Positions 45,549 to 54,939 of a stretch of 64,000 nt of DNA are shown piece by piece. The DNA comes from Bacteroidota bacterium (GTDB lineage Bacteria; Bacteroidota; Bacteroidia; UKL13-3). Position 1 is the stretch's first letter. Each line of letters opens with the position of its first letter. The translations under genes were made by a program, and so were the position numbers. Location of the stretch: positions 178,816 to 242,815 of the forward strand of contig JAIXWD010000014.1 of the NCBI GenBank assembly GCA_027482225.1, in the 5' to 3' direction. The notes under the pieces were generated by a model that was not told where the DNA came from, searched no databases, and saw only the letters and a list, made by a program, of their open reading frames with translations.

Positions 45549-46499
45549 TTACTTAGTTGCTGTGTTAAACAGTGAACTGATACTTCCAAACTCCGTTACA
45601 TTATGAATGGCGTCTGCAAATAACCCACCTATACTTAACACTTTTATCTTACTGCTTTCCCTTTTCAGTGGTATGGTATCACAAACCACTAATTCATCAA
45701 TCACACTATTTTCGAGCGTATCGTAAGCATTACCTGATAATACAGGATGCGTACACATTGCTCTAACACTTAATGCTCCTTTTTCTTTAAGCATTTGTGC
45801 CGATTTGGCTAATGTATTACCCGTGTCAATAATATCATCAATCAAAATCACATCTTTACCAGCTACATCACCAATAAGTGTCATAGATGCTATTTCATTG
45901 GCACGTTTACGCTCTTTATCGCAAATAACCATATCTAAGTTTAACGCTCTGGCAAAGGTTCTGGTTCTGTTTGATGAACCCATATCAGGCGAGGCTAAAA
46001 TAAGATTACTTTCATTAAGGTTGCGAATATAAGGAATAAAAACCACAGATGAATCTAAATGATCAACCGGAATTTCAAAAAAACCTTGAATTTGGGGTGC
46101 ATGTAAGTCCATGGTCATTACACGACTTACTCCCACGGCCTTTAACAAGTCGGCAGCTACTTTACTGCCAATACTTACACGCGGCTTATCTTTACGATCC
46201 TGACGCGCCATACCAAAATAAGGGATAACGGCTGTTATGTAATGAGCTGAGGCACGTTTAGCGGCATCAATCATCAACAACAACTCCAATAAATTATCGG
46301 CATTTGGAAAAGTTGATTGAATGAAAAACACATCGCAACCGCGAACACTTTCGTTGATACTTGGTTGAATTTCACCATCACTAAACTGTGATACGGTAAT
46401 ATCTCCCAGCGGTTTGCCATAAGCTTTTGCAATTTTTTCGGCTACAAATAAGGAATTGCGGCCTGAGAAGAGTTTTACCTCATTACGTGGTGACGACAT
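45549..46499 (-). CDS. prs: Ribose-phosphate pyrophosphokinase
   Basis: The 316-residue enzyme has 'KLFSGRNSLFVAEKIAKAYG' and 'IQPSINESVRGCDVFFIQST'. The flexible loop is 'YFGMARQDRKDKPRVSIGSK' and the ribose-5-phosphate loop is 'VILIDDIIDTGNTLAKSA'. It makes PRPP from ribose-5-phosphate and ATP for nucleotides, His and Trp. It heads the prs-rplY-pth order. Confidence 0.97.
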   Translation of the reverse strand: MSSPRNEVKLFSGRNSLFVAEKIAKAYGKPLGDITVSQFSDGEIQPSINESVRGCDVFFIQSTFPNADNLLELLLMIDAAKRASAHYITAVIPYFGMARQDRKDKPRVSIGSKVAADLLKAVGVSRVMTMDLHAPQIQGFFEIPVDHLDSSVVFIPYIRNLNESNLILASPDMGSSNRTRTFARALNLDMVICDKERKRANEIASMTLIGDVAGKDVILIDDIIDTGNTLAKSAQMLKEKGALSVRAMCTHPVLSGNAYDTLENSVIDELVVCDTIPLKRESSKIKVLSIGGLFADAIHNVTEFGSISSLFNTATK

Positions 46500-46537
46500 G
46501 GTACTTTAGTTATTAGTTACAATTGGACCGTTGTTTT

Positions 46538-46574
46538 AAAAAAAATGTCGGGTTTCTTTTGAAAAAACCCGACA
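46538..46574 (-). terminator. Rho-independent terminator after tRNA-Gln
   Basis: TGTCGGGTTT (46546-46555) and AAACCCGACA (46565-46574) form a perfect 10-bp stem. On the minus strand it is followed by eight T residues (A-run at 46538-46545). Confidence 0.92.
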
Positions 46575-46590
46575 CTTATCTCTCTTTATG

Positions 46591-46663
46591 TTGTCCGACT
46601 AGGTCTCGAACCTAGACTCTTCTGAACCAAAATCAGACGTGTTGCCAATTACACCATCGGACA
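46591..46663 (-). tRNA. tRNA-Gln (anticodon UUG)
   Basis: The minus strand folds into a standard cloverleaf. The acceptor stem is TGTCCGA/TCGGACA and the D arm contains 'GGTGTAATTGGC'. The anticodon stem TCTGA/TCAGA encloses the 7-base loop TTTTGGT with anticodon TTG. The T arm is CTAGG-TTCGAGA-CCTAG and the discriminator base is A. CCA is not encoded. A strong terminator follows directly. Confidence 0.95.
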
Positions 46664-46770
46664 ATTTTTGTGGGTGCAAATATACTCCTTGCTCAAAACT
46701 GTGCAACACTTTTTACACTTTTTTACGTAAATTCATAAAAATACCATTTACGCACTTAAGATCAAGCATT

Positions 46771-48162
46771 TTAGTTTTCTATTTTTAAGGTTTCTTCCTC
46801 ACTTAACAACCACATTAAAGTGCTTATTGCAGCTGCTCCAAGTTCCAGTTCACGTTTATTTACTTTATCAAAAGTATCTACTTCGGTATGGTGGTAGTCA
46901 AAATACCTTTGCGAATCTGGCACATATCCAATTAAAATGGTTCCTTGTTTTTTTAATGGACCAATATCAACCCCACCCCAACCTTGGCGAATTTCGTCTA
47001 TACTATAGGGTTTATACAGCGGTTCCCATTTTTTAAAATTTTTAACCGCGTTGGTATCATCAACCCCAAAAGCGCGAGGGGTAAAACCTCCCGCATCACT
47101 CTCAATGGCTGCAATATGTTTTTGGTTGACATCTAAAGCAGCCACACGAGCGTACTCTAACCCACCCCTAACTCCGTTCTCTTCATTCATAAATAACACC
47201 GCCCGCAGGGTACGATTTGGTTTTAAACCAAGTGTTTTAATTAATCGTAGTGCTTCAATACTTTGCACACAACCTGCCCCGTCATCATGAGCACCCTGGC
47301 CATTATCCCAACTATCTAAATGCCCACCTGCAATTATAATATCGTTAGGCTTTCCTGACCCTTTTATTTCGCCAATAACATTGTACGAGGGTGCATCAGG
47401 CAAAGTTTGGCAATTCAATTTCAGAAACATCCTTACTTGTCCTTCTGATTTTAATTTTATTATGTTGCTTAGCGCATCGGCACCTTTTGTACTTATAGCG
47501 CAAGCGGGAATTTTAGGTAAAGAATCATTGTATTTTGTCATTCCTGTGTGCGGAAAATCATCATTAGCTAAGGTAAGCGAACGAACTACTGCGCCAACTG
47601 CACCATAACGAGCCGCCTCGGCAGGACCAGAACCTCTTTGATCGTTTGCACCACCATAAGCAGCACCTGTATGAATATGGGTAGGGTCCATCGGTCGGTT
47701 AAAGAATACAATTTTACCCTTAATGCGCTCTTTACCCAGTTCTTTTAGCTCTGCAATACTTCTTACCTCTATTACCTCTGCATCAATTCCATTTAATGGT
47801 GTAGCAACACTGCCACCTAAAGCACAAATACGGACATCAAATTTTTGTCGGCCTTTAGCAATAAATGCTTCCTCTTTTGCTCCTCTAATCCAATGCGGCA
47901 CCATAACAGGTTGCAAGTAAACGGTATCAAAGCCATAACTTTTCATTTTATTAAACATGTATTGCACTGCTTGCTCTGCTTGCGGAGAACCGCTTAATCT
48001 ACCACCAATTTGATTGCACAAATAGTCGAGCGTTTGGTAGCATTGTCCATTTGTTAAAACCTCATCATATACACGCCTAAAAGTTTCTTTATGGTTTAAC
48101 GTTTGACCAAAAGCCAAAATCGATAAATGTATACATGCTAATAAATATAATGTCTTTTTCAT
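46771..48162 (-). CDS. Secreted M28 family metallopeptidase (carboxypeptidase Q-like)
   Basis: The 463-residue protein has a signal peptide (1-20, 'LAFGQT'). A PA-domain-like insert (about 110-250) interrupts an M28 catalytic fold. The di-zinc site residues are visible in 'GGHLDSWDNGQGAHDDGAG', 'FMNEENGVRGG' (catalytic Glu pair), 'ESDAGG' and 'YHHTEVDT'. It resembles the M28B carboxypeptidases that cut dipeptides or C-terminal residues. It is in the same direction as, and 10 bases after, the M1 peptidase gene, suggesting a peptide-degradation operon. Confidence 0.92.
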   Translation of the reverse strand: MKKTLYLLACIHLSILAFGQTLNHKETFRRVYDEVLTNGQCYQTLDYLCNQIGGRLSGSPQAEQAVQYMFNKMKSYGFDTVYLQPVMVPHWIRGAKEEAFIAKGRQKFDVRICALGGSVATPLNGIDAEVIEVRSIAELKELGKERIKGKIVFFNRPMDPTHIHTGAAYGGANDQRGSGPAEAARYGAVGAVVRSLTLANDDFPHTGMTKYNDSLPKIPACAISTKGADALSNIIKLKSEGQVRMFLKLNCQTLPDAPSYNVIGEIKGSGKPNDIIIAGGHLDSWDNGQGAHDDGAGCVQSIEALRLIKTLGLKPNRTLRAVLFMNEENGVRGGLEYARVAALDVNQKHIAAIESDAGGFTPRAFGVDDTNAVKNFKKWEPLYKPYSIDEIRQGWGGVDIGPLKKQGTILIGYVPDSQRYFDYHHTEVDTFDKVNKRELELGAAAISTLMWLLSEEETLKIEN

Positions 48163-48172
48163 TAGTGCGTAT

Positions 48173-50110
48173 TTACTGTTTTATAAATTGAATACAATTT
48201 TGATTTAGTGCATCTTTTACCTCAACCCAATATAACCCTGAATTTAAACTGCTAACATCTAAATTATTATTTTTAAGTGTGGTTGATATTTGAACCCTTC
48301 CCAATGCATCAAAAACCAGTACATTACTAGATGGGTTTACGCCATTAATTTGAATTTGCTGACTAGCAGGATTTGGATATAACTGAACATTGGATTGGTT
48401 AAATAGCTGTTCATTTAAACCAACAATTGTTACATCTTTTGCTGCGGTACCTCTGTTAATAATCCAATTATTGGGGTCGATTGCAATTGCACTTACCATT
48501 TTATTTATTGGCAACTTAAACCATACTTGTTTTTGATTATGCATTATACGCAGCGTAGTATCGCCACCAGCATAAGTAATTTTATACTCAACAGGTGTAT
48601 TAAATAATGGAGTTGTACTGCTTACAGTTTGGTTCGATACAAGGTACAAAGTATCGTTTAATTGATTCCATGAAACATTAAATGTTGGATAACCTTGACC
48701 ATAAAACCATTGGTTAAAAACTTGGGTAAAGTCTTTGCTGCTTTGTTGTTCTAATAATGTTTTAAAATCTGCAGTGTTTGCTGTACCAAAAGCAAATTGT
48801 TGCTGATACCTTTTTAAAATTGCAAAAAATAGGGAGTCGTTATTTAGTTCGTAGCGTAAAATATGAACAAACGCACCCGCCTTGTTGTATGTTAATCTTG
48901 ACGAAAACATGCGACTTACATTTGTGGTGTCTTCAAACCAAATACTGCCATCTGTTTGAGACATTACCGTGTTGTGCACTGCAATCATATCTGCAGGAGC
49001 TTCGCTTGGACTAAGTAATTCAAGGGCTAGGTATTCGCAATAGGTTGCGAAACCTTCATTTAACCAAATATCTTTCCAAGTTTTACAAGTAACATGATCG
49101 CCAAACCATTGGTGACCGATCTCATGCGCAACAATACTAAAGTTAATGATGCCAATACTCGTCATGGTTTGATGTTCCATACCACCACTAAAAGGTGCCA
49201 TAGCATGGCCATATTTTTCTTTCCAAAACGGATATTTTCCGAACCAATTTGAGAAACCTTCTATCATGGGAGCAGTTTTATCTAATTCGGGTTTAAAAGT
49301 AGTAAGCGTTGCAGGATTATCATAAATATAATCCTGAATCAACATGGAATCGCCATCAATGTGCGCATAAGTATTGTATTCTACATACTTAGCAACTGCT
49401 ATGGATATTAAATAATAATCAACAGCGAGTTTTGATTGCCATTGGTAACGAACTTTATTCCCTGATAGATTAACAACATCTTTTATTACACCAATTGCGC
49501 CCACTTTATTTTCATTGCTTGTGGTAACATAAGTATAAACCGAATCTATTTTATCTTGCAAAGCTTGTTTGCATGGAAACCACTCATATGCCGAATATGG
49601 CTGACTTAAACTCCATGTAGCTTGATTTCCCCAACGTGTTGAAGTACCCGTTGTAAAGCCAGAACCAATTGCCGCACCTGCCGCAACAAGCGCATCTCCA
49701 TGATAATAAATTGTTACATCTATTAAATTATCTTTTTGTATTGATTGAGGTAACAAAACATACGCAAAATTTGATTGATGCTGCACCGTTAATTGAACCC
49801 CTGAAGAGTTAACTACAGAGTCGATGGTGTGGTTACTATGCAATTCAAAACCAAAAGTATCTAGAGCATTAACAACAACTTTGGCTATGGTACGCACATT
49901 TCCGCTTATGATGGTGCTGTTTCTTTCAATATTTAAATTGAGGTGATGAAACTTTACATCATAATTATTCATTAAAGATAATTGTTGTGAAGTGGCAGCC
50001 TTACCGTAAGATTTTTGAAAGTATTTTTGTTTATGTGTTGCACAAAAATGCTCTTGTGCATAGGTTGAGGCAAATGCCATTAAACCCAAGATTAAAAGTA
50101 GTTTTTTCAA
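48173..50110 (-). CDS. Secreted M1 family aminopeptidase with T9SS sorting domain
   Basis: The 645-residue protein has a signal peptide (1-18, 'FASTYAQ'). The M1 beta-sandwich domain is followed by a gluzincin centre: exopeptidase motif 'FSGGMEHQT', zinc site 'HEIGHQWFGDH' and the distal Glu in 'WLNEGFATYCEYLAL'. A type A sorting domain from 'VQLYPNPASQQ' sends it to the surface. The helical ERAP-like C-terminal domain of classic aminopeptidase N is absent, which is usual for the short secreted form. Confidence 0.94.
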   Translation of the reverse strand: MKKLLLILGLMAFASTYAQEHFCATHKQKYFQKSYGKAATSQQLSLMNNYDVKFHHLNLNIERNSTIISGNVRTIAKVVVNALDTFGFELHSNHTIDSVVNSSGVQLTVQHQSNFAYVLLPQSIQKDNLIDVTIYYHGDALVAAGAAIGSGFTTGTSTRWGNQATWSLSQPYSAYEWFPCKQALQDKIDSVYTYVTTSNENKVGAIGVIKDVVNLSGNKVRYQWQSKLAVDYYLISIAVAKYVEYNTYAHIDGDSMLIQDYIYDNPATLTTFKPELDKTAPMIEGFSNWFGKYPFWKEKYGHAMAPFSGGMEHQTMTSIGIINFSIVAHEIGHQWFGDHVTCKTWKDIWLNEGFATYCEYLALELLSPSEAPADMIAVHNTVMSQTDGSIWFEDTTNVSRMFSSRLTYNKAGAFVHILRYELNNDSLFFAILKRYQQQFAFGTANTADFKTLLEQQSSKDFTQVFNQWFYGQGYPTFNVSWNQLNDTLYLVSNQTVSSTTPLFNTPVEYKITYAGGDTTLRIMHNQKQVWFKLPINKMVSAIAIDPNNWIINRGTAAKDVTIVGLNEQLFNQSNVQLYPNPASQQIQINGVNPSSNVLVFDALGRVQISTTLKNNNLDVSSLNSGLYWVEVKDALNQNCIQFIKQ

Positions 50111-50121
50111 TTGTTTAGCTA

Positions 50122-50799
50122 TTAATTATAGAAAGACCCATTTTTTAGGTAAATAGTTTTAAGCATTGGACAAATCTTGTAGCGTTCGTCATGGGTATCT
50201 TCATACACTGCTTTCAATGTTTCATAAACATGTTTAATACCAATTCTATCGGCCCACTCAAATGGACCAAAAGGATAATTAGTTCCTAGTTTCATACTTA
50301 TATCAATGTCTTGCATGCTTGCTGTACCTTCTTGCAGGGTATAACAAGCCTCGTTAATAATCATCATGATGATGCGTGGAGTAACCATACCCACACGATC
50401 TTGAACCAATTTATATTCCCAACCCAAATTGGCCATAATTTGTTGCAATGCCTTCTCATCTGTTGTATTTAATAACGACACCTCTGCTAAACTACGGTTA
50501 ATAAAAGTTGGCAAGTCATTTATACCAATTAATGTACACAATATTTCTCTACCGTATATGTTTGCAGCAGCGGCCAACTGCATTTTAACTGCACCAACAA
50601 AAACAGGAATATTTTTAAGTGGGGCGTAATATTTTAGCGAATTTGAATGTTCATCAACACTTAAATCAAATATCATATCAAAAACACTTAGATCAATTTG
50701 GGGATAATCTGAGCCTTGAATTTCTGTAACTTCTGCCGCAGTTAATTTTTGTTTTAACTCGTTGGTTACTATTTTTTCTCCACGTAATAAAATCTTCAT
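50122..50799 (-). CDS. 3-hydroxyacyl-CoA dehydrogenase C-terminal domain protein with degenerate N-terminus
   Basis: Residues ~120-215 of this 225-residue protein match the HCDH C-terminal domain ('GMVTPRIIMMIINEACYTLQ', 'DIDISMKLGTNYPFGPFEWA'). The N-terminal half is far too short for the NAD-binding domain and has no GxGxxG. Instead it carries a Rossmann-like relic ('FDMIFDLSVDEH'). It is unlikely to oxidise 3-hydroxyacyl-CoA by itself and may be a binding or regulatory relative. It is divergent from ridA across 44 bases. Confidence 0.8.
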   Translation of the reverse strand: MKILLRGEKIVTNELKQKLTAAEVTEIQGSDYPQIDLSVFDMIFDLSVDEHSNSLKYYAPLKNIPVFVGAVKMQLAAAANIYGREILCTLIGINDLPTFINRSLAEVSLLNTTDEKALQQIMANLGWEYKLVQDRVGMVTPRIIMMIINEACYTLQEGTASMQDIDISMKLGTNYPFGPFEWADRIGIKHVYETLKAVYEDTHDERYKICPMLKTIYLKNGSFYN

Positions 50800-50843
50800 G
50801 GGTAGTATGTATTATTGAAAACAAATTTAACACGCAAACTCAT

Positions 50844-51227
50844 ATGGAAAAGAAAATAATTACAAGTTCGAACTCTCCCACCCCAATTGGCCCATACAGC
50901 CCAGGTGTTATGGTTGGAAATACTTTGTATACCAGCGGACAAGTTGCTAAAGATGCAGTAACAGGTGAAATGATACAACATGATATTTCTGCAGAAACTA
51001 AAAAGGTGATGGAAAACGTATTGGCTATTTTAAAATCTGCCGGAATGGATTTTGGGGATGTGGTTAAAACAACCATTTACTGTACAGATTTAGGAAACTT
51101 TGCTGCCATTAACGAAGCTTATGGTAGTTTTTTTACGGGAAATTTCCCTGCCCGCGAAACGGTACAAGTTTCTAAGTTACCGCTAAATGCTAATGTAGAA
51201 ATTAGCGTAGTGGCAATAAAATTATAA
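50844..51227 (+). CDS. ridA: RidA family enamine/imine deaminase
   Basis: The 127-residue protein matches RidA throughout: 'PIGPYSPGVMVGNTLYTSGQ', 'VVKTTIYCTDLGNFAAINEA' and 'FPARETVQVSKLPLNANVEI', in which Arg of 'PARETV' is the substrate-binding residue. It hydrolyses reactive 2-aminoacrylate made by PLP enzymes, protecting them. It forms trimers in the cytoplasm. The gene ends at a terminator shared with the convergent DUF2480 gene. Confidence 0.96.
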   Translation: MEKKIITSSNSPTPIGPYSPGVMVGNTLYTSGQVAKDAVTGEMIQHDISAETKKVMENVLAILKSAGMDFGDVVKTTIYCTDLGNFAAINEAYGSFFTGNFPARETVQVSKLPLNANVEISVVAIKL

Positions 51228-51234
51228 TAAATAG

Positions 51235-51266
51235 AGAGGCTTTCAAGCTTTTGAAAGTCTCTTTAT
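51235..51266. terminator. Bidirectional terminator between ridA and the DUF2480 gene
   Basis: AGAGGCTTTCAA (51235-51246) pairs with TTGAAAGTCTCT (51251-51262) with one G-T pair, followed by TTATTT. It overlaps the stop codon of the minus gene. Confidence 0.7.
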
Positions 51267-51784
51267 TTGCGTTTAAAAATAGGCACATTACTACATGCCT
51301 CACCATACATGATGCTTTTTACATATGGAGTAAGTTTGTGTGTAATTTCTACATAAGCACTAACAGGTACAGGTACATCACTACAACCTTTAATTATTAC
51401 ACGCGTATTTGTATAATCAATGGGATTTATTTTTTGCAAAGCATCTTGATATAGAATAGTATTTAACACATCAATATTTCCAAATACATAACGATTAGCA
51501 TAAGGCTCAATATTAACAGCTAACAACATGTATGCCCAAGTAGGTACAATGGCATCTGAGCTACAAACAAATGCAACATTTTTATCTACGTATTGCGTCC
51601 AATCATGGTTTTTAACCTGCTCCCTAAAATCTTTTTCTTTCAAAATCATTTCCATAAAAAGCCATGGTTTGATATCAAACACAATACGCTGTCTATTATC
51701 AAAATAATCTTCAAGATTTAAGGTAATTAAACTACTACTTGCAACTTTATTTTCTATCGGTTCAATATTTTGTTCAGGAATCAT
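51263..51784 (-). CDS. DUF2480 family protein
   Basis: The 173-residue protein matches the DUF2480 pattern end to end: 'SSSLITLNLEDYFDNRQRIV', 'DIKPWLFMEMILKEKDFRE', 'CSSDAIVPTWAYMLLAV', 'VIIKGCSDVPVPVSAYVEIT' and the C-terminal 'KSIMYGEACSNVPIFKRK'. The family is largely confined to Bacteroidota. Its conserved Cys residues (in 'CSSDA', 'KGCSD' and 'GEACS') could bind metal. Function unknown. It is a single gene, convergent with ridA. Confidence 0.88.
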   Translation of the reverse strand: MIPEQNIEPIENKVASSSLITLNLEDYFDNRQRIVFDIKPWLFMEMILKEKDFREQVKNHDWTQYVDKNVAFVCSSDAIVPTWAYMLLAVNIEPYANRYVFGNIDVLNTILYQDALQKINPIDYTNTRVIIKGCSDVPVPVSAYVEITHKLTPYVKSIMYGEACSNVPIFKRK

Positions 51785-51962
51785 AAAACAAAGTTAAAAA
51801 ATAATGAGGGTAATAAAACTTACAGGCTCTAAGATAATAATTAAGTTTTTGGGGGCGTATTTTAAATTGACTAGTAAGGTACCTAACTTACTTTAGTATT
51901 TTTATATGCGAAATGCAGGCCTTTAATTTCATGCACACGCACACCAAACGCTTCATTTAAAA

Positions 51963-51998
51963 ATATAAAAGCCCTTTGCAAAACATTACAAAGGGCTT
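51963..51998 (-). terminator. Rho-independent terminator after glyS
   Basis: AAGCCCTTTG (51969-51978) and CAAAGGGCTT (51989-51998) form a perfect 10-bp stem, seven bases past the glyS stop. On the minus strand it is followed by TTATATTT. Confidence 0.85.
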
Positions 51999-52004
51999 AA
52001 TTAG

Positions 52005-53474
52005 TTATGCTAAAAGTTTACTCCAATTAACTTCTGATGCCAAAATTTCTCTGATTTTAGCAATAGGAATTCGTTCTTGCACCATGGTATCTCTGTATCG
52101 AATAGTAACGGTTTGATTTTCCAAAGATTCATGATCAACTGTGATGCAAAATGGCGTACCAAGTGCATCTTGCCTGCGGTAGCGTTTACCAATAGCATCT
52201 TTTTCTTCGTAAAAGCAGTTGTAGTCAAATTTCAATTCATCAATAATTTTACGTGCTACTTCTGGTAAACCATCTTTTTTAGTTAGTGGGAAAATAGCCA
52301 CTTTATAAGGAGCTAAAATTGCAGGCAAGCTCAACACAACACGTGTGTCTATTTTGTCACCTTCACCAACTTCTTCTTCTTTGTATGATGCGCATAAAAT
52401 AGATAAAAACAAGCGATCTAAACCAACTGAAGTTTCTACAACGTATGGAATATAGTTACCGTATGCTTTACCATTTTCGTCTAATTCGGCATCAAAATAT
52501 TGCATTTTTTTACCCGATAATTCCTGATGATTCTTTAAATCAAAATCAGTTCGCGAGTGTATGCCTTCTAACTCTTTAAATCCAAAAGGGTAATTAAATT
52601 CAATATCAACGGCATCATCAGCATAATGGGCCATCTTTACATGGTTATGAAAACGATAGTTGTTATCACCCAACCCTAATTTTTTATGCCATTTTATACG
52701 TGTTTCTTTCCAATACTCGTACCATTGTTTTTGTGTGCCCGGACGAACGAAAAATTGCATTTCCATTTGTTCGAACTCGCGCATACGCATAATAAATTGA
52801 CGGGCTATAATTTCATTTCTAAATGCTTTACCAATTTGTGCAATACCAAAGGGAATTTTCATCCTTCCCGTTTTTTGTACATTTAAAAAATTCACAAAAA
52901 TACCTTGTGCTGTTTCGGGGCGTAAATATATTTTATCAGCATCTTCGGCCATCGCACCCATTTCGGTACTAAACATTAAATTAAATTGGCGTACATCTGT
53001 CCAGTTTCTAGTTCCACTTATTGGGCAAGCAATCTCATATTGCTCAATCAATGATTTAAACCCTGCCAAATCATTATCAAGTGTAACTTTATCAAGCGCA
53101 GCTTGTAACTCATCAGCCTTATTCGTTTTACCTTCTTTTTCGTATTTGGTAATTTTATCTTCCAATAATTGATCGGCACGGTAACGTTTTTTACTATCCT
53201 TGTTATCAATCATTGGGTCGCTAAAACCATCAATATGTCCGCTGGCTTTCCATGTTTTAGGATGCATAAAAATTGCGGCATCAATACCTACAATATTTTC
53301 GTGCATTTGTACCATGGCTTTCCACCAATATTGGCGTAAATTATTTTTTAATTCAACACCATTTTGGCCGTAATCATATACTGCTCCAAGTCCATCATAA
53401 ATCTCACTACTAGGAAAAACAAAGCCATATTCTTTAGCATGGCTTACAACTTTTTTAAATATTTCTTCACTCAT
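52005..53474 (-). CDS. glyS: Glycyl-tRNA synthetase (single-chain dimeric type)
   Basis: The protein has 489 residues from the ATG at 53474 (MSEEIFKKVV); the TTG four codons earlier is not needed. It is a class II synthetase of the alpha2 type: 'HAKEYGFVFPSSEIYDGLGA', 'LRPETAQGIFVNFLN' (motif region 2), 'AQIGKAFRNEI', 'VETSVGLDRLFLSIL' (motif 3) and an anticodon-binding domain from 'LPAILAPYKVAIFPL'. This is the form shared with eukaryotes and Gram-positives rather than the GlyQ/GlyS heterotetramer. Confidence 0.97.
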   Translation of the reverse strand: MSEEIFKKVVSHAKEYGFVFPSSEIYDGLGAVYDYGQNGVELKNNLRQYWWKAMVQMHENIVGIDAAIFMHPKTWKASGHIDGFSDPMIDNKDSKKRYRADQLLEDKITKYEKEGKTNKADELQAALDKVTLDNDLAGFKSLIEQYEIACPISGTRNWTDVRQFNLMFSTEMGAMAEDADKIYLRPETAQGIFVNFLNVQKTGRMKIPFGIAQIGKAFRNEIIARQFIMRMREFEQMEMQFFVRPGTQKQWYEYWKETRIKWHKKLGLGDNNYRFHNHVKMAHYADDAVDIEFNYPFGFKELEGIHSRTDFDLKNHQELSGKKMQYFDAELDENGKAYGNYIPYVVETSVGLDRLFLSILCASYKEEEVGEGDKIDTRVVLSLPAILAPYKVAIFPLTKKDGLPEVARKIIDELKFDYNCFYEEKDAIGKRYRRQDALGTPFCITVDHESLENQTVTIRYRDTMVQERIPIAKIREILASEVNWSKLLA

Positions 53475-53649
53475 AATCAGCCGCAAATTAAGGGCTTTAA
53501 ACAGTTTTTAAAAATTAAAGATAAAGAGCTGCTTATCAATAACAAAGACAGGTACAAAAAACATACATTACCCTTAATGCTGAAATAATAAGCCACTGAT
53601 TACCGTTTATACTTAACTGCTATTAAATTGCATATTAAATAAACTAAGA

Positions 53650-54939
53650 TTGGTTACCGTATTAACAACACAATACACCGAAAGGTTACAATACATTTTA
53701 ACTGAACTATTGGGTAATCGCCTTGGTATAAGTTATGCTGTTACCACAAATATTAACGACTTTAATGCTTTTACTGGTGTTAAAATAAACTACACTTCAA
53801 CCCAACAAGAAAATAGCCTACAAATTATACCTATAGATTTATTGTTTGAGCATAATATAAATAAACAAAATATTGATGTTACAAATGATGAAATGTGGCA
53901 TACAATTTTATGGCCAAATAAAACAAGTGAAATACCATTTGATGTATTTGCTGCATCATTTTATTTACTAAGCAGGTATGAGGAATACGAACACTCAAAA
54001 AGAGATGAACATGGACGATTTGAAGCGAAGAATAGCATTGCGTTTAAATATGATTTCATGCAATTTCCTTTGATAGATCACTGGTGTGAGATGCTAAAAA
54101 AGGAATTAAAAGCAATTAATCCAAGCATTGAATTTAAACAGCACCAGTTTAAAACCATTACAACTGTTGATATTGATTTTGCCTATTTGTACCATGGTTT
54201 AAATATAAAAAGATGGATGGGCAAACTAGTTAAATCTGTGCTAAGATTTGACTTGAACGCAATACTAATTCAAGTTAAATCAACCCTAAATGCGAAACAT
54301 GATCCATATAATACATATCAATTTATTAGAGAAAATGTAAGAGGTAAACTAGGTTATTTTATTTTGATGAGCAATAATGGAGGCTACGATAAAAACATAA
54401 AAGTTAATGGAAAAGCATTTAAAAAGCTTGTAAAAGAACTCTATCAAAATTCTGATTTTATAGGAATACATCCATCCTATGCATCGAACCAAAACTTTAA
54501 TATGTTGCTTGAAGAACAGAGAAAATTAAGTGATATCATTGAGCAAAAAATTGATCGAAGCCGACAACATTTTTTAAAGTTAACCTTACCACAAACGTAT
54601 AGTAATTTAATTGATGCTAACATTGGCGAGGACTATACAATGGCCTATGCAGAACAAATAGGCTTTAGGGCAAGTACTTGTAAGCCTTTTCGATTTTTCG
54701 ATTTAGAGGCAAATCAATTAACTAAACTCGAATGCTACCCAACTTGTTTTATGGATACCACCGCTATTCAGTACCTAAAATATAGTGCACAACAAATAGA
54801 AGAAGTTAATAAAAAGTTATTGAATACAGCCAAAAATTACAACGGACTTTATGTAACCTTGTGGCACAATAATACATTTGTATCACCCCATGTAAAGCAA
54901 ACATTTTGTAATCTGTTAGAAAAAATTGAAATTAATTAA
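53650..54939 (+). CDS. Polysaccharide deacetylase-like (NodB-fold) protein
   Basis: The 429-residue protein starts at a TTG. The N-terminal ~150 residues ('PFDVFAASFYLLSRYEEYEH' with 'DEHGRFEAKNSIA') form the module often placed before deacetylase domains in Bacteroidota. The NodB-like part has the Asp pair in 'TTVDIDFAYLYHG', 'GIHPSYASN' (His/Ser metal-side motif) and 'GFRASTCKPFRFFD'. It ends with 'YVTLWHNNTF', the usual active-site His motif. It probably deacetylates a surface polysaccharide. It overlaps the next gene by 14 bases. Confidence 0.85.
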   Translation: MVTVLTTQYTERLQYILTELLGNRLGISYAVTTNINDFNAFTGVKINYTSTQQENSLQIIPIDLLFEHNINKQNIDVTNDEMWHTILWPNKTSEIPFDVFAASFYLLSRYEEYEHSKRDEHGRFEAKNSIAFKYDFMQFPLIDHWCEMLKKELKAINPSIEFKQHQFKTITTVDIDFAYLYHGLNIKRWMGKLVKSVLRFDLNAILIQVKSTLNAKHDPYNTYQFIRENVRGKLGYFILMSNNGGYDKNIKVNGKAFKKLVKELYQNSDFIGIHPSYASNQNFNMLLEEQRKLSDIIEQKIDRSRQHFLKLTLPQTYSNLIDANIGEDYTMAYAEQIGFRASTCKPFRFFDLEANQLTKLECYPTCFMDTTAIQYLKYSAQQIEEVNKKLLNTAKNYNGLYVTLWHNNTFVSPHVKQTFCNLLEKIEIN

